DNA of 64,000 nucleotides from a virus (IMGVR_UViG_3300030329_005488:1-64000); one strand, 5' to 3'. Shown: positions 1 through 9,180, counted from the stretch's first letter. Made by a program: numbers and translations. The notes: generated by a model not told the origin, from the letters alone.

Positions 1-1350
1 TCGATTGAATAGTGATTCGGAAATGTCATCCATCCCACCACCCTGTGCTGCAGGAGAATCAGCCCTCCCCGCCGACAACGAATCAAGGGCAGCACCAAGG
101 CCATCATTTGCAGTTTCATTATTGACCGCTTCCTCTGCCATTTCTTCTGCCTCTGCGGGTGATAAGTTCCATCTCTCAGCAAGCATGTCTGCTATCTTCT
201 GCCTGTTAGTGTGTCTAATCCCGAATCCTCCCATATATTGGTCAAGACCTTCATGTGTCATACCCTCCGGCATGTCTCCCCCAAAGCCACCTTCTCTCAT
301 TTGCTCCTCTCTGGCTTTACGAGACCTGCCGGGTTTGTACACGGCATCGAGTGCTTCTGTAATGAAATCAGGCTCCTTTTCTCCTCCAACTGGCGGTACT
401 GCAAGGTCATCAATTCGAGGTGGTGTTGGAACCTCAGTGGTAGTTTGACCTAAATCCTTGATGTTATCCATTGCTGTATTCAGAGCATCTTGATTAACAT
501 CAGATGATGGTACTTCTCCGTGTCTACTTGGACTAAGTCCTTCTACGAATTTGGTTTGTTGTTCAGGTGACAGACCTTGTACTCTCTCCAGTACTTCATT
601 AACCGACATGTCCGCCATATTCGCTACGGAACCTACCCTCCTGAGTTCATCAGGCCCAATACCTAAATTATTGACAAGGTTTCGTGCATTCTCTTGTTCT
701 TTTTCGTTTACTGGTGAACCTGTAAATTGTTCAGTATTAACAGGTGGAGCAGCAGCGTCAGGTAGAAGGCCGCGCCGCCTCATTCTCTCAGTGGACTTAT
801 CATGGGCCTGTTGAGCGCGCATATCTCTAATATTCTTCATTCCTCCTCTGAAAGTCGCCATCGCTTCTCTCGGCTTCTGAGTCAGACCACGCCAAGCGTC
901 TCCCATTCTCTCACGTATCCCACGCCCAACATCCACACCCTGAACTTGATATCCTTGACCGGGTTGTCTCTCTTGGCCCGGGGTTTGACGCGCCATCTGT
1001 CGGCGCGCCATTCTACCTCTCCAAGTATGAGGAGAATGGGGAGTATGAAATGCTGGGGGCTGGCCAGCAGCAGGGCGAATATTGTATTGAGTCGTAGCAC
1101 CGGCTGGCATTTGTGCCATGTCCTGCGTTAGACCACCGGGTGGTGGTTGTTGCTGTTGTTGTTGCAGTTGCTGAGGATTCTCATTAAATGATTGATTCGC
1201 TTTTGAAATAAGTTCTGAATCATTATTGAAGAGTACATATTCCCAGACGTCTTCAGCAGCATCCATTTTAAGAAGGAAATCGACAGTGGCATCCAATTCC
1301 CCGCGTGCTATACACGCAACTTCATAATCTTCCCAAGTCACGTTGGTCAT
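1..1350 (-). CDS. Unknown Gln/Pro-rich protein, 3' end outside window
   Basis: The ATG at 1348-1350 overlaps the stop of the upstream gene as ATGA, and the frame stays open to position 1, so at least 450 residues are encoded. The N-terminal 55 residues are acidic and helical. A Gln run followed by PPPGG lies at about residues 58-75, then a Met/Arg/Gln-rich stretch (about 105-135), then a long charged helical region. I see no signal peptide, membrane segment or catalytic motif. As the last visible gene of the left minus-strand block it is probably a virion or assembly protein. That is inference from position only. Confidence 0.7.
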   Translation of the reverse strand, partial: MTNVTWEDYEVACIARGELDATVDFLLKMDAAEDVWEYVLFNNDSELISKANQSFNENPQQLQQQQQQPPPGGLTQDMAQMPAGATTQYNIRPAAGQPPAFHTPHSPHTWRGRMARRQMARQTPGQERQPGQGYQVQGVDVGRGIRERMGDAWRGLTQKPREAMATFRGGMKNIRDMRAQQAHDKSTERMRRRGLLPDAAAPPVNTEQFTGSPVNEKEQENARNLVNNLGIGPDELRRVGSVANMADMSVNEVLERVQGLSPEQQTKFVEGLSPSRHGEVPSSDVNQDALNTAMDNIKDLGQTTTEVPTPPRIDDLAVPPVGGEKEPDFITEALDAVYKPGRSRKAREEQMREGGFGGDMPEGMTHEGLDQYMGGFGIRHTNRQKIADMLAERWNLSPAEAEEMAEEAVNNETANDGLGAALDSLSAGRADSPAAQGGGMDDISESLFNR

Positions 1351-3125
1351 CGAGAGGCCACCTTAATCGCACGAACCACATCATATGATAGATGTAATGC
1401 TTTCGCTAATTTTTCCCAATCACCTGCACCATGTTGAACTGCACGAACATCTTGCTCAGTGATATTGTAATGAGAAGCGAGTGAAGAGATATCTTTTGAA
1501 TTAGGTAAAGATTTCATAAGCATATCATCTAACTGGGCTTCACTGACCTGAAGCCTCTCCATGATATTATACAATGAATCAGTCGCGCCCCTCATAATTC
1601 GAAAACCACCCTCGTCCACATCAGGAAGTAACGGCTGGTCTTCCCGGGGAGGAATTACCCTCACTTGCCTTGTAGGTGGTAGCGGTAGTTCCTCTTGAAC
1701 CACTGGTGGTTGCTCCTGAATCACTGGTGGTGGTGCCATTACTCGTGGCTCTACACGGGGTACATCCATTGGCGCGTGTTGTTGAAAAACGACATGTGGT
1801 GCTTGCTGTGCTACATTGAACACGTTTTGTTGTTCCACTTTTCGTTCAGGCTCTTCTTCAGTAGGGGAGACCGTTAGAGTTTCAACATCATCAGGCCCAT
1901 AGTGCTGTAAGAATTTCTCCATACTCCCATATACTTTCGGAGTTACCTGCGTTCGGTCCATATTCAAAGACGCTCCCATTTCACGCAAGACTAACATTGT
2001 AGCAGTGAGTTCTTTCGCCGCATTGAACATACCTTTACCTCCTCCCCAACCAGAATGACTGCGTATCCTTCCCATCATGCGGGCTAAACGGTCTCTATTC
2101 TCCCCACCTTCCCCCATATCTCCCATATCTTGGAATTGACGAAGTACTTTTGTGAAGCGACTCTTTGCTGGGTTCTTATCAGGTGCTCTGGAAGCAGCAA
2201 CTAATTCACCCAGTGGGGTTCCCACAATAGCAGCGGTCTGTTCTCTATCAAGACCTGCCTTCACTCCTCTCTCTATCGCTTTAGGGCCACCTGAAAGGTG
2301 ATGTGCCTGAGAAGAAAAGAACTCATTCGGTACTATTTGTAAAAGATGCTGAGGGGCGAGTTCGATATCTGCACTTCTTTTACCTTGCGCGAAACTATCA
2401 ATTGCACCTTGTGCAGCAGTACGCTTTCTATCGAAGAAAGTGTTCCCGTTCGCGTCTAATAAGAAATGGTGAGGCTCTACATGGGGGTCACCACCAAGTG
2501 CTGAAGGTATGGCCTTCGCGTCACCGAACATATACGCTGCCGCTTTATTGATTCGCTCACGAAGTTCTCTAAAGAAAGGTAAGGTCGCACTTTCTGGGAA
2601 ATGACCACGCTTAGGATGAGGGGCGTTATTCATATGCAAAGTGTGTATGCCGCCAGATTCTAACCGCGTCGGCCTTTCATGCAGTGGTATATTATCTTTC
2701 AAATAAGGGGCGAAATGGTTCTTAGCCCACTCAGGGTGTAATTTACCATCTTCGAAAGGGAGAGGTAAAGCATGGGTAGCACTATGTTTACGCATTTTAC
2801 TGTTGAAGTCACTGACTGACGCATTAATGAGTTGGTGTGCCAGTGTCAAAAAGGGACGATATGTTTGACCATCGTGCCACATGTCTTGCGGTATTCCTTT
2901 CGCTCTCATTATATCAAGTGCTAATTTATGAGCAACTCCCTCCATTGGCCAGCGCCCGACTATTCCCTGAATAGGCTCTCCTGTCTCAGGATGGAGATGG
3001 AAATGAGAATAGTCATTAAGAAAGGGATTATCCTCATCAGCGAATCTTACACGATGAACATCATCAGTTTCAGGGTCAACGAATTCGACTCCTTCGCCTT
3101 TGAGAATAGTGTCAGGAAACATCAC
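1347..3125 (-). CDS. Unknown protein with Pro/Gln-rich linker and C-terminal helix-turn-helix-like segment
   Basis: This 592-residue protein starts inside an ATGA overlap with the gene before it and ends in another. The N-terminal two-thirds look globular. Residues about 420-500 form a proline/valine/glutamine-rich linker. The last about 50 residues contain two similar helix pairs (SHYNITEQDVRAVQ and LAKALHLSYDVVRAIK) that resemble tandem helix-turn-helix or UBA-like units. No enzyme motif is visible. Its place in a co-transcribed block with other disordered, basic proteins suggests a structural or DNA-packaging role, but I do not recognise the family. Confidence 0.7.
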   Translation of the reverse strand: MMFPDTILKGEGVEFVDPETDDVHRVRFADEDNPFLNDYSHFHLHPETGEPIQGIVGRWPMEGVAHKLALDIMRAKGIPQDMWHDGQTYRPFLTLAHQLINASVSDFNSKMRKHSATHALPLPFEDGKLHPEWAKNHFAPYLKDNIPLHERPTRLESGGIHTLHMNNAPHPKRGHFPESATLPFFRELRERINKAAAYMFGDAKAIPSALGGDPHVEPHHFLLDANGNTFFDRKRTAAQGAIDSFAQGKRSADIELAPQHLLQIVPNEFFSSQAHHLSGGPKAIERGVKAGLDREQTAAIVGTPLGELVAASRAPDKNPAKSRFTKVLRQFQDMGDMGEGGENRDRLARMMGRIRSHSGWGGGKGMFNAAKELTATMLVLREMGASLNMDRTQVTPKVYGSMEKFLQHYGPDDVETLTVSPTEEEPERKVEQQNVFNVAQQAPHVVFQQHAPMDVPRVEPRVMAPPPVIQEQPPVVQEELPLPPTRQVRVIPPREDQPLLPDVDEGGFRIMRGATDSLYNIMERLQVSEAQLDDMLMKSLPNSKDISSLASHYNITEQDVRAVQHGAGDWEKLAKALHLSYDVVRAIKVASR

Positions 3126-4384
3126 TGGTGACCCCTCCGTGGTGCGAGCAACCCGATAGGGTGAGCACCCCAGAGGGTGGGGTCATCATCAGGGTCAGCC
3201 TCAGTAGCCCCTGTTGGGGCAGAGGTCTGTCGAGGGTGAGCGTTAGGGCTGGATTTTTCCCCATCTCCCTTCCCATCATAGAATGATTTTTGGAATTCAT
3301 CGCTCTTCATGATGCGCTTCAATCGCTGTAGAAGTGTTTTGATATCAGCCACATCGGCTTGAGAGAACGCCCTTTTGGGTCGAGCCATGAGACCACCAAG
3401 AGTATGTGCGGCCATTGTAGTCAAAGCATCGCCAATTTTTCCTTTAGCCATGACTGGCTTCGGCCCCGTTTTACCTGTCGCTAACTGACTCGCACGGGTA
3501 GTCTCAGCACCTCCCGGTGTGTCAGCAGTGCGCGGTTGGCGTATTTCAGAGGGGCCGGTTAAAGCAGTGTTCCTTTTCGCCCCCGGCGCTGGGTTCTCTA
3601 CAAGAGCGCGTGGAGGCTGACCAGTCTGGAAAGGAATAGGGGGAGTTACTGGCTGTGTGACAATCTCCTTACTCTTACGAGAGCGAGCAATCTCTGCTTC
3701 ACGCCTTCTTGGGTCAGGAGCGGCTAAACTTGGACGTTGTTGACCAGTACCGCGAAATCTCGGCCCTGTTGTTGACCCAAGAGGTATAACACCGGGTGTC
3801 TGACCGACAGTTGCGCGAGCCCCTCTCACTGTACCACTGTATGTTCCGGGATGTCGAGTGAACACACTAAGAGGGCCCCCTCTCCCTCTCTTTCTTTTAT
3901 GTCGAATCGCTTCAATAGTAGGCCCTTTCTTCTTTCTTGACCTCGCACCTTTCTTAGAGCGCTCTTTCCTCTTCTCAGATTCAATTGTGACTGTGTGGTC
4001 CTTCTTCTTCCCTTTCAGCATTTCAAAAGCCATATCCATGGGCTCCCCAGTCTGCACAAGTGCTCCACCACCAAGACCACCTCCCGGTGGGAATGCTTGA
4101 GACATACCCGGTGGCCCTGTCAAAGATGCTTGCTCACCCACTTGTTCTTGAGAATCGAATGGTTCTGGGTCACGTTGTTCTACCTTCACTTTCAAATGGT
4201 GAAGTCCTGCCAGTTTGTTCTTACGCTCATCTTTATCTTTGAGTTTCTTAGCGTTTGTTTTTTCTTGCTCACGTTGGTCACCCATAGCATGAGTGCGGTC
4301 TTCCTCAATGAACTCGGGCGCTTCACGTGGGTTGAAGCGTAAACCAGAGGACGAGCCTCGATTTCCTTCTCCCGGCATGGTCAT
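3122..4384 (-). CDS. Highly basic disordered protein carrying a GEPMDMAF motif
   Basis: This 420-residue protein is very rich in Lys, Arg, Gly, Pro and Thr and looks largely unfolded. Basic clusters at about residues 125-170 resemble nucleic-acid-binding tails. Residues 113-124 read GEPMDMAFEMLK, the same short motif found in four other proteins of this window. A predicted helical stretch near 335-365 (ADVADIKTLLQRLKRIM) is the only obviously structured part. It overlaps both neighbours by ATGA. A DNA-condensing or scaffold role is plausible but unproven. Confidence 0.65.
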   Translation of the reverse strand: MTMPGEGNRGSSSGLRFNPREAPEFIEEDRTHAMGDQREQEKTNAKKLKDKDERKNKLAGLHHLKVKVEQRDPEPFDSQEQVGEQASLTGPPGMSQAFPPGGGLGGGALVQTGEPMDMAFEMLKGKKKDHTVTIESEKRKERSKKGARSRKKKGPTIEAIRHKRKRGRGGPLSVFTRHPGTYSGTVRGARATVGQTPGVIPLGSTTGPRFRGTGQQRPSLAAPDPRRREAEIARSRKSKEIVTQPVTPPIPFQTGQPPRALVENPAPGAKRNTALTGPSEIRQPRTADTPGGAETTRASQLATGKTGPKPVMAKGKIGDALTTMAAHTLGGLMARPKRAFSQADVADIKTLLQRLKRIMKSDEFQKSFYDGKGDGEKSSPNAHPRQTSAPTGATEADPDDDPTLWGAHPIGLLAPRRGHQ

Positions 4385-4809
4385 TCCCCGAGCACGGCTT
4401 CCACCGTGCTACGTAGACGACTGGCGATGTTGAAATAGAAGTTGCGGAGATTTGAGGGGGATTTGAAAGCATTAGCAAAATGGTCCATAAGACTATCAAA
4501 ACCACATAGCATCTCACCTAATTCATTACGGTGCTCGAAAAAACTCTCATCATCGCTTTCGAGCACACGCTCAATCTGATTTTGAAGGTCTCTGATACGC
4601 CCAAGGAGAGTATGATATTGTGAATATATCGCCGGGGCCATGTCCCCCATCACTTTATGCCAGCGGTCAAATGCCTCTTCCACTAAAGAGAAAAAGATAG
4701 GTAAACGGTCTGGGTGCATCTCACCCTTACCATGAAGTATCCTCCCATGAGGGACGTCCTCACACATTAGTGCCCGGGTCGGGATAAGAATATACGCGTC
4801 TTTAGACAT
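4381..4809 (-). CDS. Small helical protein, unknown
   Basis: This 142-residue protein overlaps the upstream gene by 8 nt and the downstream gene by ATGA. It is mostly alpha-helical, with a heptad-like central segment (about residues 60-90) suggesting a short coiled coil. It has no Cys clusters and no membrane segment. The family is not recognised. Position after the helix-turn-helix gene would fit a packaging or head-assembly accessory protein, but nothing in the sequence proves this. Confidence 0.65.
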   Translation of the reverse strand: MSKDAYILIPTRALMCEDVPHGRILHGKGEMHPDRLPIFFSLVEEAFDRWHKVMGDMAPAIYSQYHTLLGRIRDLQNQIERVLESDDESFFEHRNELGEMLCGFDSLMDHFANAFKSPSNLRNFYFNIASRLRSTVEAVLGE

Positions 4810-5515
4810 CTTCTACCTCATTCATGAGTTTATTACGTATGCGAGCCCAAATCTCAGGAGACTCCTTAGCCAATTCAATCTTGAGAATATTGACTGTCTC
4901 TGCCTGTATATTCTGCTCACTTTCACCCATGGCCCTGTCTTGTAATTTCATCATCGTGGTGAGTGTTTCTCTTACTTCTTTATGCAACATGGTGAGATTA
5001 CGAATATAATTGGGCTCATTTCTATCTGCGTCATCAAGCATGAGATTCAATTCACCATTGAGTCTTTCCATATTTGAATGCAGAGCACCCATCTCTTTAC
5101 CCACCTGTATTGCTATCACAGGGGCCGCACTTTTCTGCACAAGTGGTTTCAAATGATGTTTTAGATGATGATATACGCTTGATTCCGCACATCCTAATTC
5201 CTTAGCCATCTCTTCTGTAGGCATTGAACCTGTGAAATACGCATGTTCCAATTCCGCCCTAAGATGATGTGTACAAAACATACAATCACTATTCGACCCC
5301 ATATGATATTCACCCATATGGTTACGAAAATGACGGTCTGTGGTGCCTTCTCTCCAACCCATGTCTCTATCAAGGACTTTAGGAACGACAACCCCGTCGA
5401 CTAAACCTTGCTCAAATTCATCACGCTGAGCATGCTGACATAACTTGCAGGAAGCGCGCGTTATACGTTCCGACACAACCTGTGCATAACGGTAAGGCTG
5501 AAAGTCCTTACTCAC
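4802..5515 (-). CDS. Helix-turn-helix protein with Cys/His motifs, possible small-terminase-like
   Basis: This 237-residue protein has two CxxC pairs near the N-terminus (CKLC at about 23 and CMFC followed by THH at about 80), which could hold one zinc. A clear helix-turn-helix follows (about 98-125: TEEMAKELGCAESSVYHHLK), then long helices that may oligomerise. An HTH plus an oligomerising helical domain is the layout of phage terminase small subunits, but no large terminase is in the window, so this stays a suggestion. It heads the leftmost minus-strand gene string and is divergent from the small plus-strand gene 11 nt away. Confidence 0.7.
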   Translation of the reverse strand: MSKDFQPYRYAQVVSERITRASCKLCQHAQRDEFEQGLVDGVVVPKVLDRDMGWREGTTDRHFRNHMGEYHMGSNSDCMFCTHHLRAELEHAYFTGSMPTEEMAKELGCAESSVYHHLKHHLKPLVQKSAAPVIAIQVGKEMGALHSNMERLNGELNLMLDDADRNEPNYIRNLTMLHKEVRETLTTMMKLQDRAMGESEQNIQAETVNILKIELAKESPEIWARIRNKLMNEVEDV

Positions 5516-5526
5516 GTGTGCGTTCT

Positions 5527-5826
5527 ATGCGGAAATTAGGAAGGGCGCCGCGTGTAGGCGGGGTACCTATCAATTTCCGAACAGTGAAAGATGTCTCTAA
5601 AGCGATGAAAGATATCGCATTGAGGCATAACGTCAGTGAGCAAGAACAGAGACAGCGTCTCGATATATGCGGCTCGTGTGAACATTACACTGGTTCAAGA
5701 TGTGAACTGTGTGGATGCTTCATGAATTTCAAAGCAAGACTGCGCAATAGCACATGTCCTATCAATAAATGGTCGTTAAGCAGCGCGAGAGAGACTTCTA
5801 TAGACCACTCCAACCATGGAGAATGA
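5527..5826 (+). CDS. Small zinc-binding phage-type protein (CxxC...CGCFM motif)
   Basis: This 99-residue protein starts at ATG 5527. A longer start at 5482 would overlap the divergent gene. It carries CGSC then CELCGCFMNFKARL and a C-terminal CPxxKW, a cysteine pattern common in small proteins of marine tailed phages and likely to bind zinc. The function of that family is unknown to me. It is the only plus-strand gene in a 14-kb minus-strand block and overlaps the next minus gene tail to tail (5776-5826), which suggests a later insertion. Confidence 0.7.
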   Translation: MRKLGRAPRVGGVPINFRTVKDVSKAMKDIALRHNVSEQEQRQRLDICGSCEHYTGSRCELCGCFMNFKARLRNSTCPINKWSLSSARETSIDHSNHGE

Positions 5827-6015
5827 CACGAATGCTGATAGCAGCATCCACGTCAACTCTTGAGGGGTTAGAGTATTCATACTGAATAATAGAATGACTA
5901 AGGAGCCAAGAGCGAGACTAATGACTTGCACCATTATCATATCAATAATGACAGAATGATTAGTGTCAGACATATCACTGACTGCTATACTGAGTGAGGT
6001 GAAAGGACTACGCAT
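5776..6015 (-). CDS. Small membrane protein with two transmembrane segments
   Basis: This 79-residue protein starts at ATG 6013-6015, sharing one base with the upstream stop (TAATG). Two hydrophobic segments (about residues 22-45 and 52-72) are separated by a short polar turn. Size and topology would fit a holin-like or virion membrane protein, but no family match is recognised. Its 3' end overlaps the convergent plus-strand gene by about 50 nt. Confidence 0.65.
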   Translation of the reverse strand: MRSPFTSLSIAVSDMSDTNHSVIIDMIMVQVISLALGSLVILLFSMNTLTPQELTWMLLSAFVSFSMVGVVYRSLSRAA

Positions 6016-6698
6016 TATGCCACCCTACCCCCTTGTGGTAATCCGACAACTCCACGCATAAGTCCACCGAGGGCACCTCCGGCCTTCTCAAGAGCACCGG
6101 GGTTATCCATTGCTGCAGCGAGAGCACCTTGCATAGCAGTAGATTGCATCATACTGGCAATCTGTTGTTGCTTCATCATGCTTTCTTGGACTGCGGCACT
6201 GGCACTATTCTGTAATTGTTGACTGTTCATTGTGACTGAATCTGCTGAAGGTAATGGGGAGACAGCACTGAAATCGAATTTCATACTCCCATCCTCTGCT
6301 TCTTTCAAAGAAGAATTACTCAATATATGGTGTACTGAGAGACTTACAATATTAGCGATAAGTCCAGACAGGGCTTGTAAATTACCACCGGGGGTAGAAA
6401 CAGGCCCCGCCAACCAACGGTCAAATGGTACACTGGTCTGAATAAGAGCAGAGATAAGTTCCATTTCACTGGGTGGGGGAGCATACCCATAGGGTTGCGC
6501 ACCAAACCCTTGCTGAGTTTGCGCGAATTGAGTTTGTTGAGGACCCATACCCATACCCATCCCCATGCCCATAGGTTGACCCATCCCCATAGGTTGACCC
6601 ATCCCCATAGGTTGACCCATGCCCATATTATTACTACCAAGGGGTAGAGCACCTGTTGCTTGCTGATTCTGAGAATTGTTTCCGAAAGGCCATACCAT
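6015..6698 (-). CDS. Met/Gly/Gln-rich protein with tandem MGMGQP repeats
   Basis: This 227-residue protein has residues about 24-52 as tandem MGMGQP/MGMG units, encoded by three 18-bp direct repeats plus degenerate 6-bp units. The middle (about 75-125) is a hydrophobic helical core. The C-terminal part is Ala/Met/Gln-rich and ends in a Gly-rich stretch (GGALGGLMRGVVGLPQGG) that may be membrane-active. It has no catalytic motif. It lies between a small membrane protein and a Cys-containing protein in the same transcription unit. Confidence 0.65.
   Translation of the reverse strand: MVWPFGNNSQNQQATGALPLGSNNMGMGQPMGMGQPMGMGQPMGMGMGMGMGPQQTQFAQTQQGFGAQPYGYAPPPSEMELISALIQTSVPFDRWLAGPVSTPGGNLQALSGLIANIVSLSVHHILSNSSLKEAEDGSMKFDFSAVSPLPSADSVTMNSQQLQNSASAAVQESMMKQQQIASMMQSTAMQGALAAAMDNPGALEKAGGALGGLMRGVVGLPQGGRVA
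6570..6624. repeat. Tandem 18-bp repeats inside a coding region
   Basis: Three consecutive copies of an 18-bp unit (6571-6588, 6589-6606, 6607-6624; the last differs by one base) encode MGMGQP units. They are flanked on the left by shorter 6-bp CCATAC-like repeats. Such an array can expand or contract by slippage. Confidence 0.85.
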
Positions 6699-6704
6699 AT
6701 TCTA

Positions 6705-7691
6705 TCACTCCTCTGTTGGGATGTCGGGCAGTTGTGCCGCTGGTGGTGCCGAAGAGGCCAACAGTGATTGAAGTGTCGGTCCTGAAGCGGCAAGTTGAGT
6801 GGATGTTTGGGGAGGCATCTCATTAGATGTTGAAAGGATGCGTGCATTCGTCCCACTTTGGAATTGTCTCATATCGAAAACTACCATTACAATATCATTC
6901 TGTCCAGTTATGTGATTCTGCATATGTACAATAGGTAAATTGTCTCTTTTGGCCTGTTTGAAAAACTCCTCATAATGAGCGAGTTGCATAGGAGTGTTGT
7001 CCTTCTTTCTCCCGAATGAGGCAGCAGCAACGACTGGTACAGAGACAGTAGTAACTCCCTTCTTCAGTTTAGCGCGTAATGTGCCTGTGCTGGCCTCTGT
7101 TTCTCGCTCTTCCTCACGTTCCCACTTATTCAATAAATGATACAGATGGAGATGCTCAGGGCAATATGTCCCCCTCATCTTACGTCCACTTGTGACATTT
7201 TCTCGCGCAATGAACGCTTCACTTTCACCAGTGACTGGATTATGGAAATACATTTCCCATAACGACTTACCTGTTTCTTCATCACGAATATCGTCATAGA
7301 GATTACCAGCAGCCCGAATCAAGGCATCGACGTCACACCCATCAATACAACAATGTGTCGTGCTGGAATTATAACGAAACTTCCCACCTATAATTCTCAA
7401 CGGTGATAAGAATGTCCTCTTAGTGGGCTTCAGCAACCTATAGGCTTGCTTGATATCTTTCCTACGTGCCTTTTTGGGGTCATGGTGTCGAGATGGGAAG
7501 AAATTCACTTTAGGTACTTCGATATGATGCATGGTGGATGCTTCTTCTAATTGGCCCTGAGTGTCAGCCATAGCCTGTAAATCATGAAGAGGTACTTGTG
7601 ACATAGCGGCTATTCTCCGCATATCTGAAGGGGTCTGTTGACCAAGAGGGGTGTGTTGCTGCGAAGGCCAGAATGTCGACATACCTACCAT
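6705..7691 (-). CDS. Unknown protein with paired Cys motifs
   Basis: This 328-residue protein overlaps the GTPase gene by 7 nt. The middle contains CCIDGC (about residue 115) and CPEH (about 180), which could form one zinc site across a folded domain (about 85-260). N- and C-terminal tails are Pro/Ser/Gln-rich and look disordered. It is not recognised. Direct coupling to the GTPase gene makes a shared process or complex plausible. Confidence 0.65.
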   Translation of the reverse strand: MVGMSTFWPSQQHTPLGQQTPSDMRRIAAMSQVPLHDLQAMADTQGQLEEASTMHHIEVPKVNFFPSRHHDPKKARRKDIKQAYRLLKPTKRTFLSPLRIIGGKFRYNSSTTHCCIDGCDVDALIRAAGNLYDDIRDEETGKSLWEMYFHNPVTGESEAFIARENVTSGRKMRGTYCPEHLHLYHLLNKWEREEERETEASTGTLRAKLKKGVTTVSVPVVAAASFGRKKDNTPMQLAHYEEFFKQAKRDNLPIVHMQNHITGQNDIVMVVFDMRQFQSGTNARILSTSNEMPPQTSTQLAASGPTLQSLLASSAPPAAQLPDIPTEE

Positions 7692-8410
7692 TTCAACATC
7701 TCCATCAATGATTTTTCAACATTCCATCCTATTTTAGTAGCCATCATATTCACACGACAGGGTATCCCCGCTTTCTGGAGCCTGACCATCGCAGGACGAT
7801 GGGCGTTAAATATGTGATGTTCTCGTAAACGCTGAGACTGCCATAACAAATTTGCTTTATCATCCCACCAAACATCTGCTTTGTTAGCGATGACCCATAT
7901 CTGCTTGGGCGCGTATCTCTTCCCTCGCAAGCGAGAGGCGATACTTCGATATGCCCATCTTCTCTCAATAACGGCATCAGTGAGGAATTCCAAACCACCG
8001 ACGACATCCACATACCCTTTATTCTCCTTACCTAACGCCCTATCATCAGTTAAGAAGATGACAATCTCCACTCTTCTTTCCACCATGTCGTTGAGCCATA
8101 AGTTCCAGAAACGCTGCTGTCCCCCCAAATCGGTAGAGTGGACCACTCTGCGCTCATTTTCCCAGCGGACACGTTTTCTGGATGCACGTGGTAATACATG
8201 ACCGTGCCCGATGAGTCTCTTGGGATGGAGGGTCCTGTCTTCGACATCTTCCATCTCACCCGGTGTTGTCATGAATCGGTCCAGTGTTGTTTTCCCCACC
8301 ATTGTAGGGCCATACACTCCTACTCTGCGGGGTTTGAGAAAATGATAGAGTTCCCGACCATACATCAGAGCCCCCATCATAATGGAGCCACCCATTGTCA
8401 CGGCTGTCAT
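7685..8410 (-). CDS. Ras/Arf-like small GTPase
   Basis: This 241-residue protein has the full set of small-GTPase motifs in order: G1 GPTMVGKT (34-41), G3 DLGGQ (94-98), G4 NKAD (176-179) and a G5-like ATK (224-226). The DxGGQ switch II is the Arf/Ras-type form. A hydrophobic stretch (residues 6-24) before G1 may anchor it to a membrane. It is larger than a minimal Ras fold (about 170) because of insertions between G1 and G3 and after G4. It follows directly a single-span membrane protein gene. The P-loop GTPase call is firm. Its job in the virus is unknown, with membrane or virion assembly as the natural guess. Confidence 0.85.
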   Translation of the reverse strand: MTAVTMGGSIMMGALMYGRELYHFLKPRRVGVYGPTMVGKTTLDRFMTTPGEMEDVEDRTLHPKRLIGHGHVLPRASRKRVRWENERRVVHSTDLGGQQRFWNLWLNDMVERRVEIVIFLTDDRALGKENKGYVDVVGGLEFLTDAVIERRWAYRSIASRLRGKRYAPKQIWVIANKADVWWDDKANLLWQSQRLREHHIFNAHRPAMVRLQKAGIPCRVNMMATKIGWNVEKSLMEMLKW

Positions 8411-8656
8411 TCACAGGCCCACCCATCCAGCAATCTTGTCCTTCCACCAGATAACGAAATTATCCCATACACTGTAATCCATCCTCACTTCGATATATGA
8501 TGTCAGTAAAACGGCGATTACCACAGCGATTATGGTGCGAATCCAAGAAAAGCCTCGATAATAGTATTCATCTAATTTATTCTGAGTATGTAAAGCCCGC
8601 AATGTCGACTCGGTAGCATCATCTCCCGGGGTTTTGAATAACCAGCCCACATTCAT
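8411..8656 (-). CDS. Small single-span membrane protein
   Basis: This 81-residue protein has one hydrophobic segment (about residues 40-56: WIRTIIAVVIAVLLTSYIEV) followed by an aromatic-rich tail (VWDNFVIWWKD). It overlaps the upstream gene by ATGA and ends immediately before the GTPase start. It is not recognised. The three-gene run of membrane protein, membrane protein and GTPase suggests a membrane-associated complex. Confidence 0.65.
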   Translation of the reverse strand: MNVGWLFKTPGDDATESTLRALHTQNKLDEYYYRGFSWIRTIIAVVIAVLLTSYIEVRMDYSVWDNFVIWWKDKIAGWVGL

Positions 8657-9180
8657 TCCTCGTCTTTGACGAATCTCCCATCAGGCCCTCTCTTCTTTGT
8701 TGCCCCAAGGTCAAGAGACTCCTTTTTCGAGGCAGAGTGTTGAGGTATCTCCATTGCCGCTTTCGCTCTGCGCACCATCTCTTCTTGAAGAGCCATGTAT
8801 TGCACGACTTCAGGGTCGTCTTCTAACATTTTCAGTTGTTGCTCAAATTCAATCTGCTGCCTGCGCATCTCCATTTCCATCTGCTTCTGACTAAATTGCA
8901 TCTGTTGATGTTGCATTTGCTCTTTCTGGTCTCTTTGCATACGCGCAATCTTAGCATTTGATTCCAATGATTCTTGAGCAAGCAACTTGTAGAAGAAAAA
9001 GCCCATCCCTTGTAATGTGAATGTGGCCATTCCATAAGTCAATGCGTTCGTGTAAACCGAGTCTTCTTTGAGCCATAAGTCTGCATCAAACACTGCTATG
9101 ACTGCACCTACCCATATCGCTACGAATGAGATAAGTCCCACTGTTTGTATGACATCTGCCCCTTCTCTCCTTTGTGACAT
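8653..9180 (-). CDS. Membrane protein with Gln/Met-rich coiled coil
   Basis: I chose ATG 9180 because GGAGGT lies just upstream. An in-frame ATG at 9207 or TTG at 9228 would add 9 or 16 residues. The 175-residue product has two hydrophobic segments near the N-terminus (about 10-32 and 42-64), then a long Gln/Met/Lys-rich amphipathic helix (about 68-125) predicted to form a coiled coil, and a charged tail. No family is recognised. It heads the transcription unit that contains the GTPase. Confidence 0.7.
   Translation of the reverse strand: MSQRREGADVIQTVGLISFVAIWVGAVIAVFDADLWLKEDSVYTNALTYGMATFTLQGMGFFFYKLLAQESLESNAKIARMQRDQKEQMQHQQMQFSQKQMEMEMRRQQIEFEQQLKMLEDDPEVVQYMALQEEMVRRAKAAMEIPQHSASKKESLDLGATKKRGPDGRFVKDEE

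Noticed and set aside
4802-5515. Firm call as terminase small subunit
   Set aside because: An HTH with helices is suggestive only; no large subunit or portal is adjacent or in the window.
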